From Acanthococcus lagerstroemiae (Eukaryota; Arthropoda; Insecta; Hemiptera; Eriococcidae), in contig CM063111.1 of NCBI GenBank assembly GCA_031841125.1, positions 37,336,955-37,400,954 on the forward strand: DNA of 64,000 nt. Reading direction: 5' to 3'. The translations under genes and the position numbers were made by a program. Positions 10,037-20,971 of this stretch are shown piece by piece (the stretch's first letter is position 1; every line of letters starts with the position of its first letter). A model generated the notes under the pieces. That model made no database searches, had not been told where the DNA came from, and was given only the letters and a program-made list of their open reading frames with translations.

Positions 10037-11114
10037 TGCGTGGTATATATTACACTACTCAGCGAATTTTTACTTTCTTTTTTGAAAAAGACTGGAATGA
10101 GGATTGGTGACTTTAGGTGTACTTTCTGAGTTTCATCCGATATAACACTGCTCATTCTTCTCCAATATGTTAGGTCTCTCTGTAAGAACCTCACACAAAG
10201 CTTATGAAAATTTATAGTTTCGGTGAATTTTACTGATCTTGTATGATGCCATTGTACTGGTGGTTCTAAACATTGTCCTGTGCGCTGTATTTTGTTCGTT
10301 CTCTTTTCTTTTGAATGGCCTAATTCGATTATTACAACAAAATTTGAACCACAGGCCACAGAACCCCCGCTTATCTGTTGATTCCATATATATTATGGAA
10401 ATGAATGTGGTGTGGTGAGACGTATGGCGATGCACAATTGCCAAAGTGGCCCCTATGACACCGCACCCCCAGCACCGGAAACTACCCTTTCAGGCATCGC
10501 ACCAGTCAGGGGCGAAACTATAGTGGTGTGGGAGGTTGAAACACTCCCATAGGTGGGAGTCAGTATGGCCAGCTTTGAAAATTGTCCCTCGGTTTTTTGT
10601 CCATCGGCATGACTCTTTTTCAACCAATTACAAAACAAAAGCTCCAATATTTTCCGTCGCAATTAATGGTCAAATTGTATAGGTATTCTTATCAGAGCAA
10701 TACAGTCCGCAAACCAAATCCCGTTTTTTTTGTTTTTTTTTGTGACGAGACTCCTGCATTTGCGTATTATTGTCTAAAATTAAGAATTGAAAAAAATTGT
10801 CTTTCGGCATGATCATCTTTATGCAACGATAGACGTTCATCATCCAAAAATAATTACATCTAATGGATGGGTTAGAATGCCTTTATCAACTCTCCATATA
10901 ATTCTTTGTTTTGGAATCTACTACTCGACGGCAGAACATTTTTTGTTCGGTATTCTCTTTCGGTATGTATTTTATTATGTGTCCTTTGGCATGGAATTCA
11001 TTATGTTACCAATATGTTATACAAAACGCCTCTTAACAACTCCCATCAAAAAAAGTTCAAATATCCCCTACTTTCCTTCATGAAAAAACATACCTGAAAT
11101 ATCAACATTTTTGA
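10037..11114. other. Noncoding; contains a 90-bp segment shared (inverted) with 39650-39735
   Basis: At 10425-10510 the words ATGGCGATGCACA, CCAAAGTGGCCCCTA, CACCGCACCCCCAGCACCGG, ACTACCCTTTC, GGCATCGCA match the reverse complement of 39650-39735. The rest is AT-rich with poly-T. No supported gene. Confidence 0.55.
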
Positions 11115-11440
11115 AGAATGTCCCAGGAGGGAAATTTGGTCTGGAACAAAAGTCAAAACCCCATATGTGTTTTTCCCATAACAATGAAAGGGAACTTGTG
11201 GCACGGATTCCCCTATTCCCCTAATCCAATCAAACTGAAACTTCGTAGGCTTTTTTTTTTTTTTTTTTTTGATTTTATTGGGATCAGTTTAGGAGACGAA
11301 TCAGAGAAAATTAAAAAAAAAAGATCTCCAAGAGTAAATAACGACCACCTTAATGTGTAAAGGAAGTGTGTGTTCCTCTCAAGTATCTAACATCTTTCCA
11401 CCTTACCCTCCCAGACTAGGGTATGCTCTTGTGCGCAAAT
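11115..11440. repeat. Dispersed repeat 'A', inverted copy
   Basis: Reverse-complement partner of 9125-9450. An oligo-T stretch of about 20 lies where the partner has an oligo-A stretch. Confidence 0.65.
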
Positions 11441-11482
11441 GTGAGAACTTGAAGGATAAGGTTCCAATCTGTATTTGCAGAA

Positions 11483-11718
11483 ACGAATCTATGGGTGGAG
11501 GGGGAAACACTCCCAACAATTTGAAACTCGGCAAATTTTGATACTGTTCATTTGAATTTTTCATTTTCTTAGAACGTTTGTTTATTTCTTTTTATTTTTT
11601 CAATTAAAAAATATTTTGATGAAAAATTGGCAAAGTTTCAGTTTAAAAAAATGTTTGTAGGCAAATATTCCTTCTTTACCGCCCCCCCCCCCCACTGAAA
11701 GTCAAGTTTCGTCTCTGG
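11483..11718. repeat. Dispersed repeat 'B', inverted copy
   Basis: The left end CAGAAACGAATCTATGGG and right end (reverse complement CAGAGACGAAACTTGACTTT) form an imperfect TIR. The interior is the reverse complement of the copies at 6945 and 9782. Confidence 0.5.
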
Positions 11719-11956
11719 CATCAGTGCCGAGGGGGATGGAAATGAATGTAACTGAATGTTTCATTAATCTCTTAAGATGGACCACCACAAGCAGGCGTGT
11801 GTAATGATTATATTTTGATGGAACAATTATTGTTGGCAGATATGTTATAAAATCGAATTCGTTAGCGTTTACTTCTGTATTGCAGACAAATTATTGTTAG
11901 TACTTGCAAAGCAATGAGTGATACCTAGTTCATCAACAGAAAAACCGCCTTCAAAA

Positions 11957-12068
11957 ATGAAAAGTAAGAAACAGTCAGAACTTCTTGAAGAACGTAACCT
12001 TAAAAGGAAAAAATATGCCGATGATCATTATGAACGTGTTGATTCGCAGACCTTAAGACCTCAACTTG
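11957..12068 (+). CDS. Exon 1 of a small basic protein (82 residues in all)
   Basis: ATG at 11957 opens 37 codons of highly charged sequence (KSKKQSELLEERNLKRKKY) ending with one base before a canonical donor (CAACTTG then GTAAGT). The preceding frame is open only back to a stop at 11915-11917, so translation could start here, or an upstream exon could splice in near 11939. The next exon at 12721 begins with the two bases needed, so the phase matches. I do not recognise the protein. The charged helix suggests a nucleic-acid or coiled-coil role, which is inference. Confidence 0.6.
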
Positions 12069-12720
12069 GTAAGTTTGTTTTAATACTATTGAACTACCTA
12101 CTTGATGATTTATCAGAGTTGCCACTTTCAGAAAATCCAAGGAAGGTCATTTGTCATTTTCTCAAATATGCTTGTCCCCCTCCCCCCTCCCAATAATCGA
12201 CAAGTTCGGTAAATTTTCGGTAAATTCCAAAGTCATATAGAATTCAGATTCGGCCAATCGGCAATCAGCAAATGCGAAATTTGACGAATGCTGAACCAAG
12301 AAATGAAAAATATTCGTCGGAAAATTTTTAATCGGCATCCCGTTCAAAAAACACCCTAGTTGCGTCCTTGATACTGCACAAAAAAAAAAAATTTTAAGAG
12401 CTGTTTAGGAGAGCAGAGTCATTTGTAATTTGGCGGTTACCCCCCATTCCTTTTAACATTTTAGTAGGTAATCGCCAAGTTGATTGCTCACAGAAAAACA
12501 AAGTCTGTGCTGGTTTTTGAGGTGCAGTTGTTAGTTGTTTGTGTAGACTGTCAAGTTCGTCAAAGTTATATGGAATCTACATAAGCAACTTGAATGCAAA
12601 AAAACAACAAAAAACAGTAGTCTTTGTTTTTCTGTGGACAATCAGTTGTTAGTTTTTTATATTTTCTTGAAATAAAAATCGTTCAACAGTTATTTTGAAA
12701 ACTGCACCTTTTTCTTTCAG

Positions 12721-12857
12721 AACAAGCGAATCTGGTCCCGCGCAATGAAGCCCAGGCCTTACATACGATTCAGGAATGGATCATAAATAGAAGGGTGTAC
12801 AAAATAAGGTATGAAAGAGAACGTGGCGAGAAAGTGAGGAGGAAATTAACGAGGTAG
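12721..12857 (+). CDS. Exon 2 of the small basic protein; paralogous to 18485-18669
   Basis: A strong acceptor (CCTTTTTCTTTCAG) precedes 12721 and the frame ends with TAG at 12855-12857. The peptide contains EAQALHTIQEWIINRRVYKI and ends in a lysine/arginine-rich tail. The same splice phase and the pattern L-x-x-(I/V)-QEWI-x-N-(R/K)-R-x(2,3)-KIR recur in the exon at 18485-18669, so the two derive from one ancestor. Together with 11957-12068 it forms an 82-residue protein. Confidence 0.6.
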
Positions 12858-13059
12858 AGACGTCCTCACTGAAAGAAGACAAGCATCTCGGCTCCCTCAA
12901 AAGGAGAAGACTCATAAAAATTGATGTTTGAATATTTTACTGTAGTATGTATGACATAATTATTACATTATATTTTCAGAATTGTTTGTATTTTATGTAA
13001 CATCAGGATATGGTTTTATGCACAAAATGAACCTGTGCAGATTTTAAAATATTTTCCAA

Positions 13060-13560
13060 TTGTGTATTATGTTCTACATATGCTTTACGTATTCTTTACG
13101 CACGCATACGCGGAGAATATGCTTGACGCATACGCGGAAAAATATGTTACGTAGGCTTTACGTGAGCGGAGAGCTGTGGTATATGAGAAACGTACGCCTA
13201 TTTGCAGTAGTAAAGCAAGCGCATAACTATTGTACAATGATTGTCTTGTACACGCAACTCTACTGTTCAACGCAGTCCTTACATACACGTAAAACGGTAG
13301 TGTATCAGGAATATACGAATCTGGTAGTGGTAGAGGAAGCGCATAGTCACAGTTCAGCCCCAACGCACCGACCTTCAAGGAAGCGCAAGTTTACTGTTTT
13401 GCGTAGTCCGCGAGGAGTGGCATAACCAAAAAATACCATGTATTCGTAGTGGCAAGTTACTCTTCTGCGCTGCGGGTTGCCACTACATTTCTCATTTTTG
13501 TAGTAGCAAAATGTTCAACGGGTTTATTCTTCGGAGCGTCTCTCTCGAGATGCTCGATTA
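13060..13560. repeat. Repeat family 'C' (CGTAGTGG/CCACTAC rich), with copies at 21540-22110
   Basis: Many short words such as TACGCGGA, GCGTAGT, GTAGTGG, GCCACTAC and AAAATGTTCAACGGG are reiterated, and most also occur in 21540-22110 (there AAAATCTTCAACGGG). The open frames across it look like by-products of the repeat. Confidence 0.5.
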
Positions 13561-14129
13561 ATTTTGAACTGAGTAACGACCACTTCGACAAGACGTTCAC
13601 ATTTGGGTATAACCGGTTGAAATCGAATGCAATCTATAAAATATGAACAAAATAGTATGCAGCAATGTACCAAAAATTTAAGAAGCGTATATATATGTCC
13701 TGAGGAGTGAGAAAGTTTTTTGGAAATATACCTATAATGTGTGATGCGATGTGCGAAACCATATAGGATAAGTCAGCAGCACAGCAATTTTGCGTTCTGA
13801 GGGAAAACATAAAGAATAAGAAGAAAAATTGTCGAAAAAAAATTCATTGTTGAATCCGGTCAAAATTGTCATAAAATTTATTTCGACTATTTTTAGTACC
13901 TAGGTATTTCTTCTATCCTATATTATGGTTACGTACATCGTATCACAATCACATATACTCAGAATGATTTGGAGAGCGGGAATCATCAGAAAAATTGTCA
14001 AACAGGGGAATAGAAAAAATCTAAAAATCATTTTACCTATACGTCTATAGGTACCCGTCTGTGATTTTTGAGTACTTAATGGCAGGGCAAAGTCAAAGGA
14101 TTACAGAGACGATTTTAAGAATAACTTAC
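13561..14129. other. AT-rich intronic stretch, no gene seen
   Basis: Lies between repeat C and the minus-strand exon at 14130. No frame or structure is convincing. Confidence 0.5.
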
Positions 14130-14302
14130 AAGAGTTTTTCCAATTTCGTAATTTAGTGCTTTCACTAAATCGAAATATTCGACCACCGATAACCCGTTAC
14201 TAATCAGTTTGGAGCGACGAATACTGAAGGAAATGTTCCAATTCTCAAAAACAGTATCTTCCGGCTCAATGTGGGTGCCAAGCCATTCGAGAGCAGTCAG
14301 CG
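14130..14302 (-). CDS. Internal exon, uncharacterised transposon-associated protein type
   Basis: Minus-strand acceptor TTTTTCTTTCTGCAG precedes 14302 and donor (CTT then GTAAGT) follows 14130. It encodes 57 codons containing LEWLGTHIEPEDTVFENW, then SKLISNGLSVVEYFDLVKAL. It starts with two bases that complete the split codon of exon 14421-14734. From family knowledge, a '(V/L)xWLxxxxxPxxxVxxxW' block followed by '..Y...FPAL' occurs after a FPxEx.xxYF block in the SAMD3-like-type proteins, which is the order seen here. Confidence 0.65.
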
Positions 14303-14420
14303 CTGCAGAAAGAAAAAAAAATGAGAATGACTTAGAATTTAATGTGTTGATGTGATTCGTTTTGTTTCACCACCTCCTTCAGTAAAAAATAATAAATTGA
14401 GTGAAGAAAGCACCATATAC

Positions 14421-14734
14421 CTTCAGCGGCACCTTGCGATTCGTCAGATGATGCCGGAGAATGTTCGAGTTCCTGAGGGGTTAATTTAAGTTTTTTACTC
14501 TTCTGACTCTTCCTGACGTATTCCTGATGAAAGACCAATCTTCCACAGGCGGCGAGTCGCCTCTTCTTCTCAACAGGTTTATTCGTTTGTGGGTCAATTA
14601 CTGCTTTCTTAGTTACAGGGTCATAAACCGGTTCGAGCTTAGTTTCAAACGGCACAAAGTACGTGCTACGAACTTCTCCCGGAAATTCCAAAATAATGGC
14701 GTCTGCTAAATTGCTGAGTTCCTGACTGGTTAAC
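14421..14734 (-). CDS. Internal exon, same protein type (FPGEVRSTYF block)
   Basis: Acceptor TATATCTACAG precedes 14734 and donor (GCTGAAG then GTATAT) follows 14421. It has 104 complete codons with one base at each end. Contents: LTSQELSNLADAIILEFPGE, STYFVP, YDPVTKKAVIDP, EKKRRLAACGRLVFHQEY and a lysine-rich then serine/glutamate-rich tail. The FPxE..TYF block is characteristic of uncharacterised animal proteins paired with C2H2/transposase-like genes. Splice phase matches exon 14130-14302. It could belong to one long gene beginning at 22883 and ending near 4917, but an exon supplying two leftover bases is still missing upstream. Confidence 0.65.
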
Positions 14735-14864
14735 CTGTAGATATAATTGTACAACATATTAGCGCAGTATTGTCTCTAGCCATGAACTCAAATATCAGTT
14801 TAGTGACGACAGAACGCGGAAAGATCAGAGAGGCACAAAATTGGATTTTCAGAAACTTTCAACA

Positions 14865-15675
14865 AATCACATAATCTAACAAACTGAAATTTTCGGAAAT
14901 GAACAAGAACGAAAATAAATAATTCCAGAAATATTTTCAGCGCCAAATTTAATGAATAGTCTTCGTTCTCCGTGATTCCTTCAAAAATTTCCCTTTTGCC
15001 ACTGAGTGTTGATAAAAGTGATAACACTGTATGGCGATCGGAACATGTTAACTATGGTCGTACAGTGTTATCACTTTTATCCACGCAATTGTAAAAGGGA
15101 AATATACAGATGAAAATATTGGAAGGAATCGCAAAAACTGAAAGCTGCCATTCAATTAGTGATGTCGATAATTTTCAAAAGATCGATCTTTGCGATCGAA
15201 TGATCGGAAAATACATGTTTTTCGATCAGTGTGATCGATCCTGGGAAAAAGATCAATCCGGATTTCTATTTTCATTCAGTGACAATGATAATCGAATAAT
15301 CGAAATCGAAATTCATCCTGAACATCATTCCAGTGGATAAATCATGAGATTACAAATCACACACACACATCAGAAATCAAAAGAAAAGCAGGAGTATCAA
15401 AAGAATGAGGAACAGCCTGTTCTTTTATCCCACATGAGCATAATGGATTGAAATTTGAAAATTTGAAATTTCGATCCGATCCGGCACGAAAAAGATCGAT
15501 TGCATCTCATAAAAAGATCGATATTTTCCCGGATCGATCCAGATCAATCTTTTTGATCGAAATAAGATCGACATCACTACATTCAATTCAGCGTTGAAAT
15601 TACTTCTAGCCTAACAGAATCATCTATTTTCGTTCGTGTTCATTTCTGGAAATTTCAGTTTGTTGGGTTGTGAAT
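14865..15675. mobile_element. Foldback (hairpin) element interrupted by a hAT insertion
   Basis: Left arm 14865-15035 and right arm 15057-15675 are near reverse complements: AACAAACTGAAATTTTCGGA / AACAAACTGAAATTTCCAGA, GATTCCTTC, TTTCCCTTTT and GATAAAAGTGATAACACTGT appear in order in both, with a loop of about 22 bases at 15036-15056. The right arm is longer only because it contains the 423-bp hAT element at 15157-15579. It sits in the intron upstream of exon 14421-14734. Confidence 0.75.
15157..15579. mobile_element. Non-autonomous hAT-type element with perfect 8-bp target duplication
   Basis: The ends are TAGTGATGTCGATAA and, reverse complemented, TAGTGATGTCGATCTTA. CATTCAAT flanks it at 15149-15156 and again at 15580-15587. 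The interior is rich in GATCGATC-type words near both ends (subterminal repeats). An 8-bp duplication and T/CAG..G-type ends are hAT hallmarks. It has no coding capacity. Confidence 0.85.
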
Positions 15676-15744
15676 TGTCGCACTATACGTAACCACGAAT
15701 TTTTACGGCAGGTATCTACCCGTTGAAGATTTTGATGTGCGTAT

Positions 15745-16053
15745 CCAAGTGGAACGCATTCGGAAAACCACTTCCACTACTACATTGATGAGCTCTATAT
15801 ATTAAAACAGGGTTAGATGCAAGAGTGGTAGTAAGCGTTCGTGGACAATCTGCGTTGTGGAATTCCCACTTTAAAATGTACACCAAGGATCTATGTATTG
15901 GCGAGCGCATTCAGGTGGATATACATTCGTAAAACCACTACCACTACTACATTGATGAGCTTTATGATGAAAACCGGTTTAGATGTGTGGGTGGTAGTGA
16001 CAGTGAGCATTCCCGGACAATCTGCGTGGTGGAATTTCAACTTTAAAACCACA
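15745..16053. repeat. Tandem duplication, period about 170 bp
   Basis: ACTACATTGATGAGCT, GGTTTAGATG, TGGTAGT, GTGGACAATCTGCG (second copy CGGACAATCTGCG) and ACTTTAAAA recur in the same order in 15745-15885 and 15917-16053. Confidence 0.7.
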
Positions 16054-16474
16054 ACATAACCGCTACCCCACCGTTTCTGCACTTGTACTATGACGACCAA
16101 TCAAAACGTTTCTGTTGAAAACGGTTGATATTTCAAACAAAACTGAATTACCTACTAATGCGCTTGATACTGATAACTATATCATTCGGTTGTTCGGTGT
16201 TACTTTTCAGTTTTCGAATAATTATCAGAAAGTTTCGAGTGTTGTTTTCAATTTGCAATTTAAGAGAACTAAGTGTATTCAGTGTTTTGTCGATTGCATT
16301 TCCTAAATACCTATGTCGCATAAAAGATCAAATGTTGGAGAATTCTACCATCCATTCCAACAATAGTTCGTGGAAAAAAAGCAAACATTCTGCAGCGAGA
16401 GGTCTTTTGGTGACCAGGTAAGGCTTGAAAAATTTTGTAATATCCTTGTTATGTAGTAAGTACTAAGCTCGAAA

Positions 16475-17645
16475 TGTACAGATCCGGAATGGTACAAGCA
16501 TTTTTGTACTGTGCGCGAATCGAACGACCCACTTCTATCTGAACCTGAGATATCAGACTTAATACAATTAATACTGTACCGTTCGCGATTAGTGTAGGTA
16601 CCAACTTGTAGGAAATAAATAACATTGTGGGTACCGAATATATTGTACAAACCCTGGAATAGATTGTATTTGTATGTAATAATCCCTTATTGCCCTTTAC
16701 ATGGTTCAACATGATAGTTCTTATAGTGCAGTGGCCAACGTTGGAGGTGTGCATCATTCTCATGCAATCACTTTATTTGAAAGGGGTTGTAATTTAGCAT
16801 ACAGTTTTTGCAGAAGCTAATGCTAGGGGTCAAGTCGACTTGATCGATGTGCAGTCATAGAAATGGCCAGTTTCAATTTATCGTGAATTATCAAGATCAC
16901 CAGGTTAAATTTTTACACTTATGTGCTCTCAAAAAACGAAGACTGCTGCAGAAGTTGCTTACAATTTAATTGACATTTTTTATGGATTCAGTGCCCCCTC
17001 CCTGTTACAATCTAATAATTATCGCGAATTCTTAAATGCCATTATCAGTGATTTGGAACTGTTATGGCCGGGTCTCAAGACTGCATATATAGTAAACCTC
17101 GGCATTCTCAAAGTCAGAGAGGTATCAAACAACCAAACCGCGATGTTGAGGAAATGGCGAGAGCTTGGATGATTGACAATGGTTTGACTGCCTGGGCTGA
17201 TGAATTATGTACGTTTCGTCCAAATTTCAAAAAAATAAGTTACCCCTCAGGAATTAAACAATCCCCTTTGAGGCGCTGTTTGACAGGAAAGCGAAATTAG
17301 AAGTATCAGTGTGATGGAAGTTACACGAGAAACTGACCTCAATACAAAAAAAAAAAAACAAAACGATAATGTAATGCTGGAAAAGCTATACGTACTTCCA
17401 TCAAGAGGAATCTAGATGAGGGATACTATAATTTCTATAATGGCTGTATATCTCTATTTTCTTCTTTGTCAGCTTTTGGTCTTATTGGTACAAACTTTTC
17501 ATACATTTCGCAAATGGTACAGCATTATTTGTACCTAGTCCGATATTTCGGGTTCAGTGCAAATAAGTTGGTCGTTCGATTCGCGCATGGTACAAAAATG
17601 CTTATACAATTCCCGATCTGTACAATTTCGGGTTTGGTATGTAAC
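16475..17645. mobile_element. Remnant DNA transposon with about 160-bp inverted repeats around an integrase relic (Ginger-like?)
   Basis: 16475-16640 and 17490-17645 are inverted copies: TGTACAGATCCGGAAT / TGTACAGATCGGGAAT, AAGCATTTTTGTAC and GCGCGAATCGAACGACC appear in both. The integrase pseudogene 16921-17300 lies between them. Ginger elements are DNA transposons that use a retroviral-type integrase flanked by TIRs (family knowledge). Exact termini and target duplication were not resolved. Confidence 0.55.
16921..17300 (+). pseudogene. Decayed retroviral-type integrase core (KRBA2/SCAND3/Ginger-like)
   Basis: The first frame reads AAEVAYNLIDIFYGFSAPSL, LLQSNNYREF and LWPGLK. At about 17080-17090 homology moves to the next frame: KPRHSQSQ, NRDVEEMARAWM and SGIKQSP. 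This order (VA..L.DIF..FGAP..LQSDNGREF, LWP..K, GKPRHPQSQGSVER.NQD, HSGIK.SPYE) is that of the integrase core of KRBA2-like proteins. Both recognisable catalytic acids are lost: the Asp of SDNGREF is Asn, and the Glu of the VERANQD block is replaced (IKQPNRD). With the frameshift this makes it a dead copy. No zinc-binding or N-terminal part is found. Confidence 0.75.
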
Positions 17646-18484
17646 ATCCTGACCGTTATCTGTGAGAAGATATACCCTTCCTCGTTAAAGAGCATTATTG
17701 TTGTAACTATGTATAATATATTGTAGTTTCTCCCTTCTATAATTGGTGGACAGGTATTTGGGTGATTCCATATTGAATTTCCAGCTAAGAATTTGTAAAG
17801 AATGTAATACTTAATATAAGTAGTTGTATCTAATGTTGGCCCCATTACATTCAGCTACATGTATCAAATATTCTCCGCATATTTACCCAATGGGAAAAGG
17901 AAAATGGCAATTTTGTTCTTAAGCGTGGACATAAAATAGGTATGTTCAACGTGGACACTCACATATTTCTTGTATCCACGACGAAAGACGTGAATCTTTC
18001 GACACTTAGAAGCAGTCTGTAGAAACAGCCTCTAAATCTTCTTTGTGCAGAGACTACTTTCCTAGATGAATTGTAGGTACTTTGTAGAACCGTGATCTGT
18101 AAGATTGTAACCTATATTGCCGCTGTGTGATCATACAGCCTCATCTTATCGCACTATGTAAACGTGAAAAATTTGTCTTTCAACGTGGACATCAATTTTT
18201 TATGACTCTACCCCCCCCCCCCAAAAAAAAAATCAAATTTAAGCCCGCCCGTCGACGGAATACGGTTTTCTCAGTGCTCCTAGTATCGATTTCAACGAAA
18301 ATACATTTGGAAAGTGAACCTCGTTTTTTTGTTTTTGTCCACGTCGAATTGTCTAATTTTCAGAGAATCACCCATTTACTGTCTTGAGCATTATGGTATG
18401 CCTTCCCTTAGGAGATATCACAAATTTATTATTTGTCTGTTATTCCATTTATTATCTCCTAATTTGCGCATATTCATTTTGCAG
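17646..18484. other. Noncoding, AT-rich; no gene seen
   Basis: It holds C and A runs near 18210-18235. No supported exon; the partner exon for 18485 was searched for here and not found. Confidence 0.4.
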
Positions 18485-18669
18485 AAATAGCATCAACTAT
18501 CACCAAAAATGTATCCGAAACCTTGAACATTGTTCAGGAATGGATCAGAAATAAGCGACGGGGCACAAAAATACGAAATGACCAACGAAACAGTGCAAAA
18601 CCACGACCAAGTATAAAAAAAGGCGGACGAATAGTTCAGCACAGCCCGGACATTCGTTTCCAAATTTGA
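18485..18669 (+). CDS. Terminal exon paralogous to 12721-12857
   Basis: Acceptor CATTTTGCAG precedes 18485. The frame runs 60 codons to TGA at 18667-18669. It contains VSETLNIVQEWIRNKRRGTK and a basic tail, and starts in the same splice phase as the exon at 12721. The shared QEWI-x-N-(R/K)-R core and phase argue for exon duplication. The upstream exon of this copy is not identified, so it may be an orphan or silent copy. Confidence 0.45.
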
Positions 18670-19703
18670 ATCAAAGTCAAATATCTTCGTTACTGCGCAC
18701 CCCTCTCACTTCCTCAAAACATCATACCTTGCAAACAATAGTGACATTAGATGGTCCGTCCATCTCATCAAATTCCAGAATAGGATGTATACAATACTTT
18801 AGAATTTTTTTAAAATTTAAATTGTTTTTTAATGAATGATTTTTTTTTTTATTTTAAATAATATTTCAGGGTATCTACACCTATTGATAAGCAGTTTGGT
18901 TCTCGCACTGAGCTTGTCATACGTTCATGATTTTGCCCGCTTCACGCTTATTAACTGTTCAGTTTCTTTCAGAACTTCCTCAAACTGATTGTACGAGTCC
19001 TACAGGTCCGCCGCCCGTGTTGGTTCTATCCTATTTTTGGACGCCATTCCTTTGCAGTTGTAATGTAAAATTTGTAAGTCAGTCTTGCTCTCTCTGCTAT
19101 CTTATATATATTTTGGGACAAGTGTTTTGTAAATTAGCTCAACCATTTCTTTGGAGAGGTGCTCGTCTATGAAAATCAACTGGGGAGCCAGCTCAGATTA
19201 CCTGGCCATTCAGCTTTTCCTTCTTATAGTTTTCTACCAGGTCTTATTTGACCCCATTCTTACTATTCAGTCTAACAATCATTGTTAAGGTCTGATTTCT
19301 TGAAGGCAGCCCTTGTACTGCCCAGAAATAGTAGTCTTGGAGCTCTACCTCAAGGTTTTCTGTCGCCTTATTAAATATTTTCTTCACATCTTCTGACTCC
19401 TGGTACAGAATGCCATTAATTATGACATTGTTTTCTTGCTTTATTGCAGAAATAGACTTTTAAAAAAACTTCTAAATTCGAGTACATGTAACGTTTATTT
19501 TTTTTTGTTGTTTCAGTTGTATGAGATGTGTAGTGAGTTTATTCTGTCTTGATATTCATTTTTTTTTAAAACATACATATTTACTTTTTTGATGTACCAT
19601 GTGCATATGTGTTACCGGAAATGTTGATTGTTCAAAGATTACAAAAACGCCTAGTCCATCACACGAGTTCCTAAAATGACCAGGTCATGACTATAATGAC
19701 TAG
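18670..19703. other. Noncoding; no gene seen
   Basis: T-rich and otherwise unremarkable. Short frames lack splice support. Confidence 0.4.
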
Positions 19704-19834
19704 CAGTGGCGCAAATACGGGAGAACCCCCCCCCCAACCTCTTATAAGTTTAGTTTTTGTTCATTTAATGAAAATTGAACATAGTGAAAAAATTCAGCCC
19801 CCCCCCCCAGAAGGAACGATTAGTTACGCTACTG
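19704..19834. mobile_element. 131-bp hAT-type miniature element
   Basis: The ends are CAGTGGCGCAAATACGG and, reverse complemented, CAGTAGCGTAACTAATCG. Flanking octamers ATGACTAG (19696-19703) and GTGACAAG (19835-19842) match at 6 of 8 positions, consistent with an aged hAT target duplication. C runs lie inside each end. Confidence 0.65.
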
Positions 19835-20604
19835 GTGACAAGGACGTAATAACGTGTATTTTAATTGTTGTAGGCAATGCGTTGTTGATTTATAAGATTA
19901 TAAAGCTGGCCTAGGCTGTCTTGTGAGTGCCGGAGAGGTAGTAGGTACTATCAATCTTGAGAACACAGAATGACTCAGTAGTGAAAATGAACAAAAAAAT
20001 AGTTTATGCTTTTACATGCTTGTATTACGTTGGTAAGAAAAACCATCTAAAATAATTGTAGAATTAAGTACAATATGACATTTTATTCTACAGATGAGAG
20101 GAAAGCACGAACAAGAAGAAATCTGGAACATCCGAAACGTATAATGAGTTATCACGTTTTCAGTTATCGTTGAGCCGTCAGTGTAGAAACGCGCATGCGC
20201 GGGAACATATTATAGAACAGGTGTTTTGTCTAAAATTCCCTAGACATTTAAAATTTCATAAATCCCACTAGTGACGTGTCGAAGAAAAGGGTCTTAGTGG
20301 TAAGTGAACATTCAGACTCTTTTCTTGTGACATGTCACTCTTCTGTTCTTTAAAATCACGTTAAGCAGTCACTTTAGCTCCTAAAAACTGTGATTAAAAT
20401 CGTACTTTACCATCATCTGTAGAATAAATTTATAAAATTACTCGTAAGTTTTCGAAACTTCTGCCATATTTTTAAACTTTAGATTAATTACTGTTAGATC
20501 TTTCAAACTTGAATTCGGTAATATGTAGTTTACACGAATGTTATAAAGAAGGTATACTAATTTGGTGCGGTAGGTACACCTATAGTCATTTCAAAATGCA
20601 ATTA

Positions 20605-20971
20605 GGGGTCGTTCATTAATTACGTACAGCCCCCCGGGGGGGGGGGGGTAAAAATCTCTACATAGCCTTACTGAGAAGGGGAGAGGTAGAAGCCATTCTT
20701 ACGTAATATTTTATTACGTAATTTTTAATGTAGCCACCACTCAGGCGACACATTTTCTACATGCAGCCGCTAAAGATGAGTGAATACACATACAGTGAAA
20801 CCTGTTGAACCTTTTCAAATAATATTAATTTATTTTAAAGCTTTTTAGGAAAATTCATGAAAAAATCACGTAATAAGGGGGAGGGGGTTCAGTTAATCTT
20901 ATGTGTCCTTACATGGGGGTAGGGGGTCAAAAACGGCCAAAATCATCCTTACATAATCAATGAATGACCCC
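20605..20971. mobile_element. 367-bp MITE with TTA target duplication (PIF/Harbinger-like)
   Basis: The ends are GGGGTCGTTCATTAATTACG and, reverse complemented, GGGGTCATTCATTGATTATG. TTA flanks it at 20602-20604 and 20972-20974. G runs follow the left TIR and GGGGGTAGGGGGTCAAAA precedes the right TIR. A TTA/TAA 3-bp duplication fits PIF/Harbinger; the superfamily assignment is inference. Confidence 0.75.

Noticed and set aside
9919..10359. 146-codon minus-strand frame
   Set aside because: Spans a repeat and G/C runs; no coding composition.
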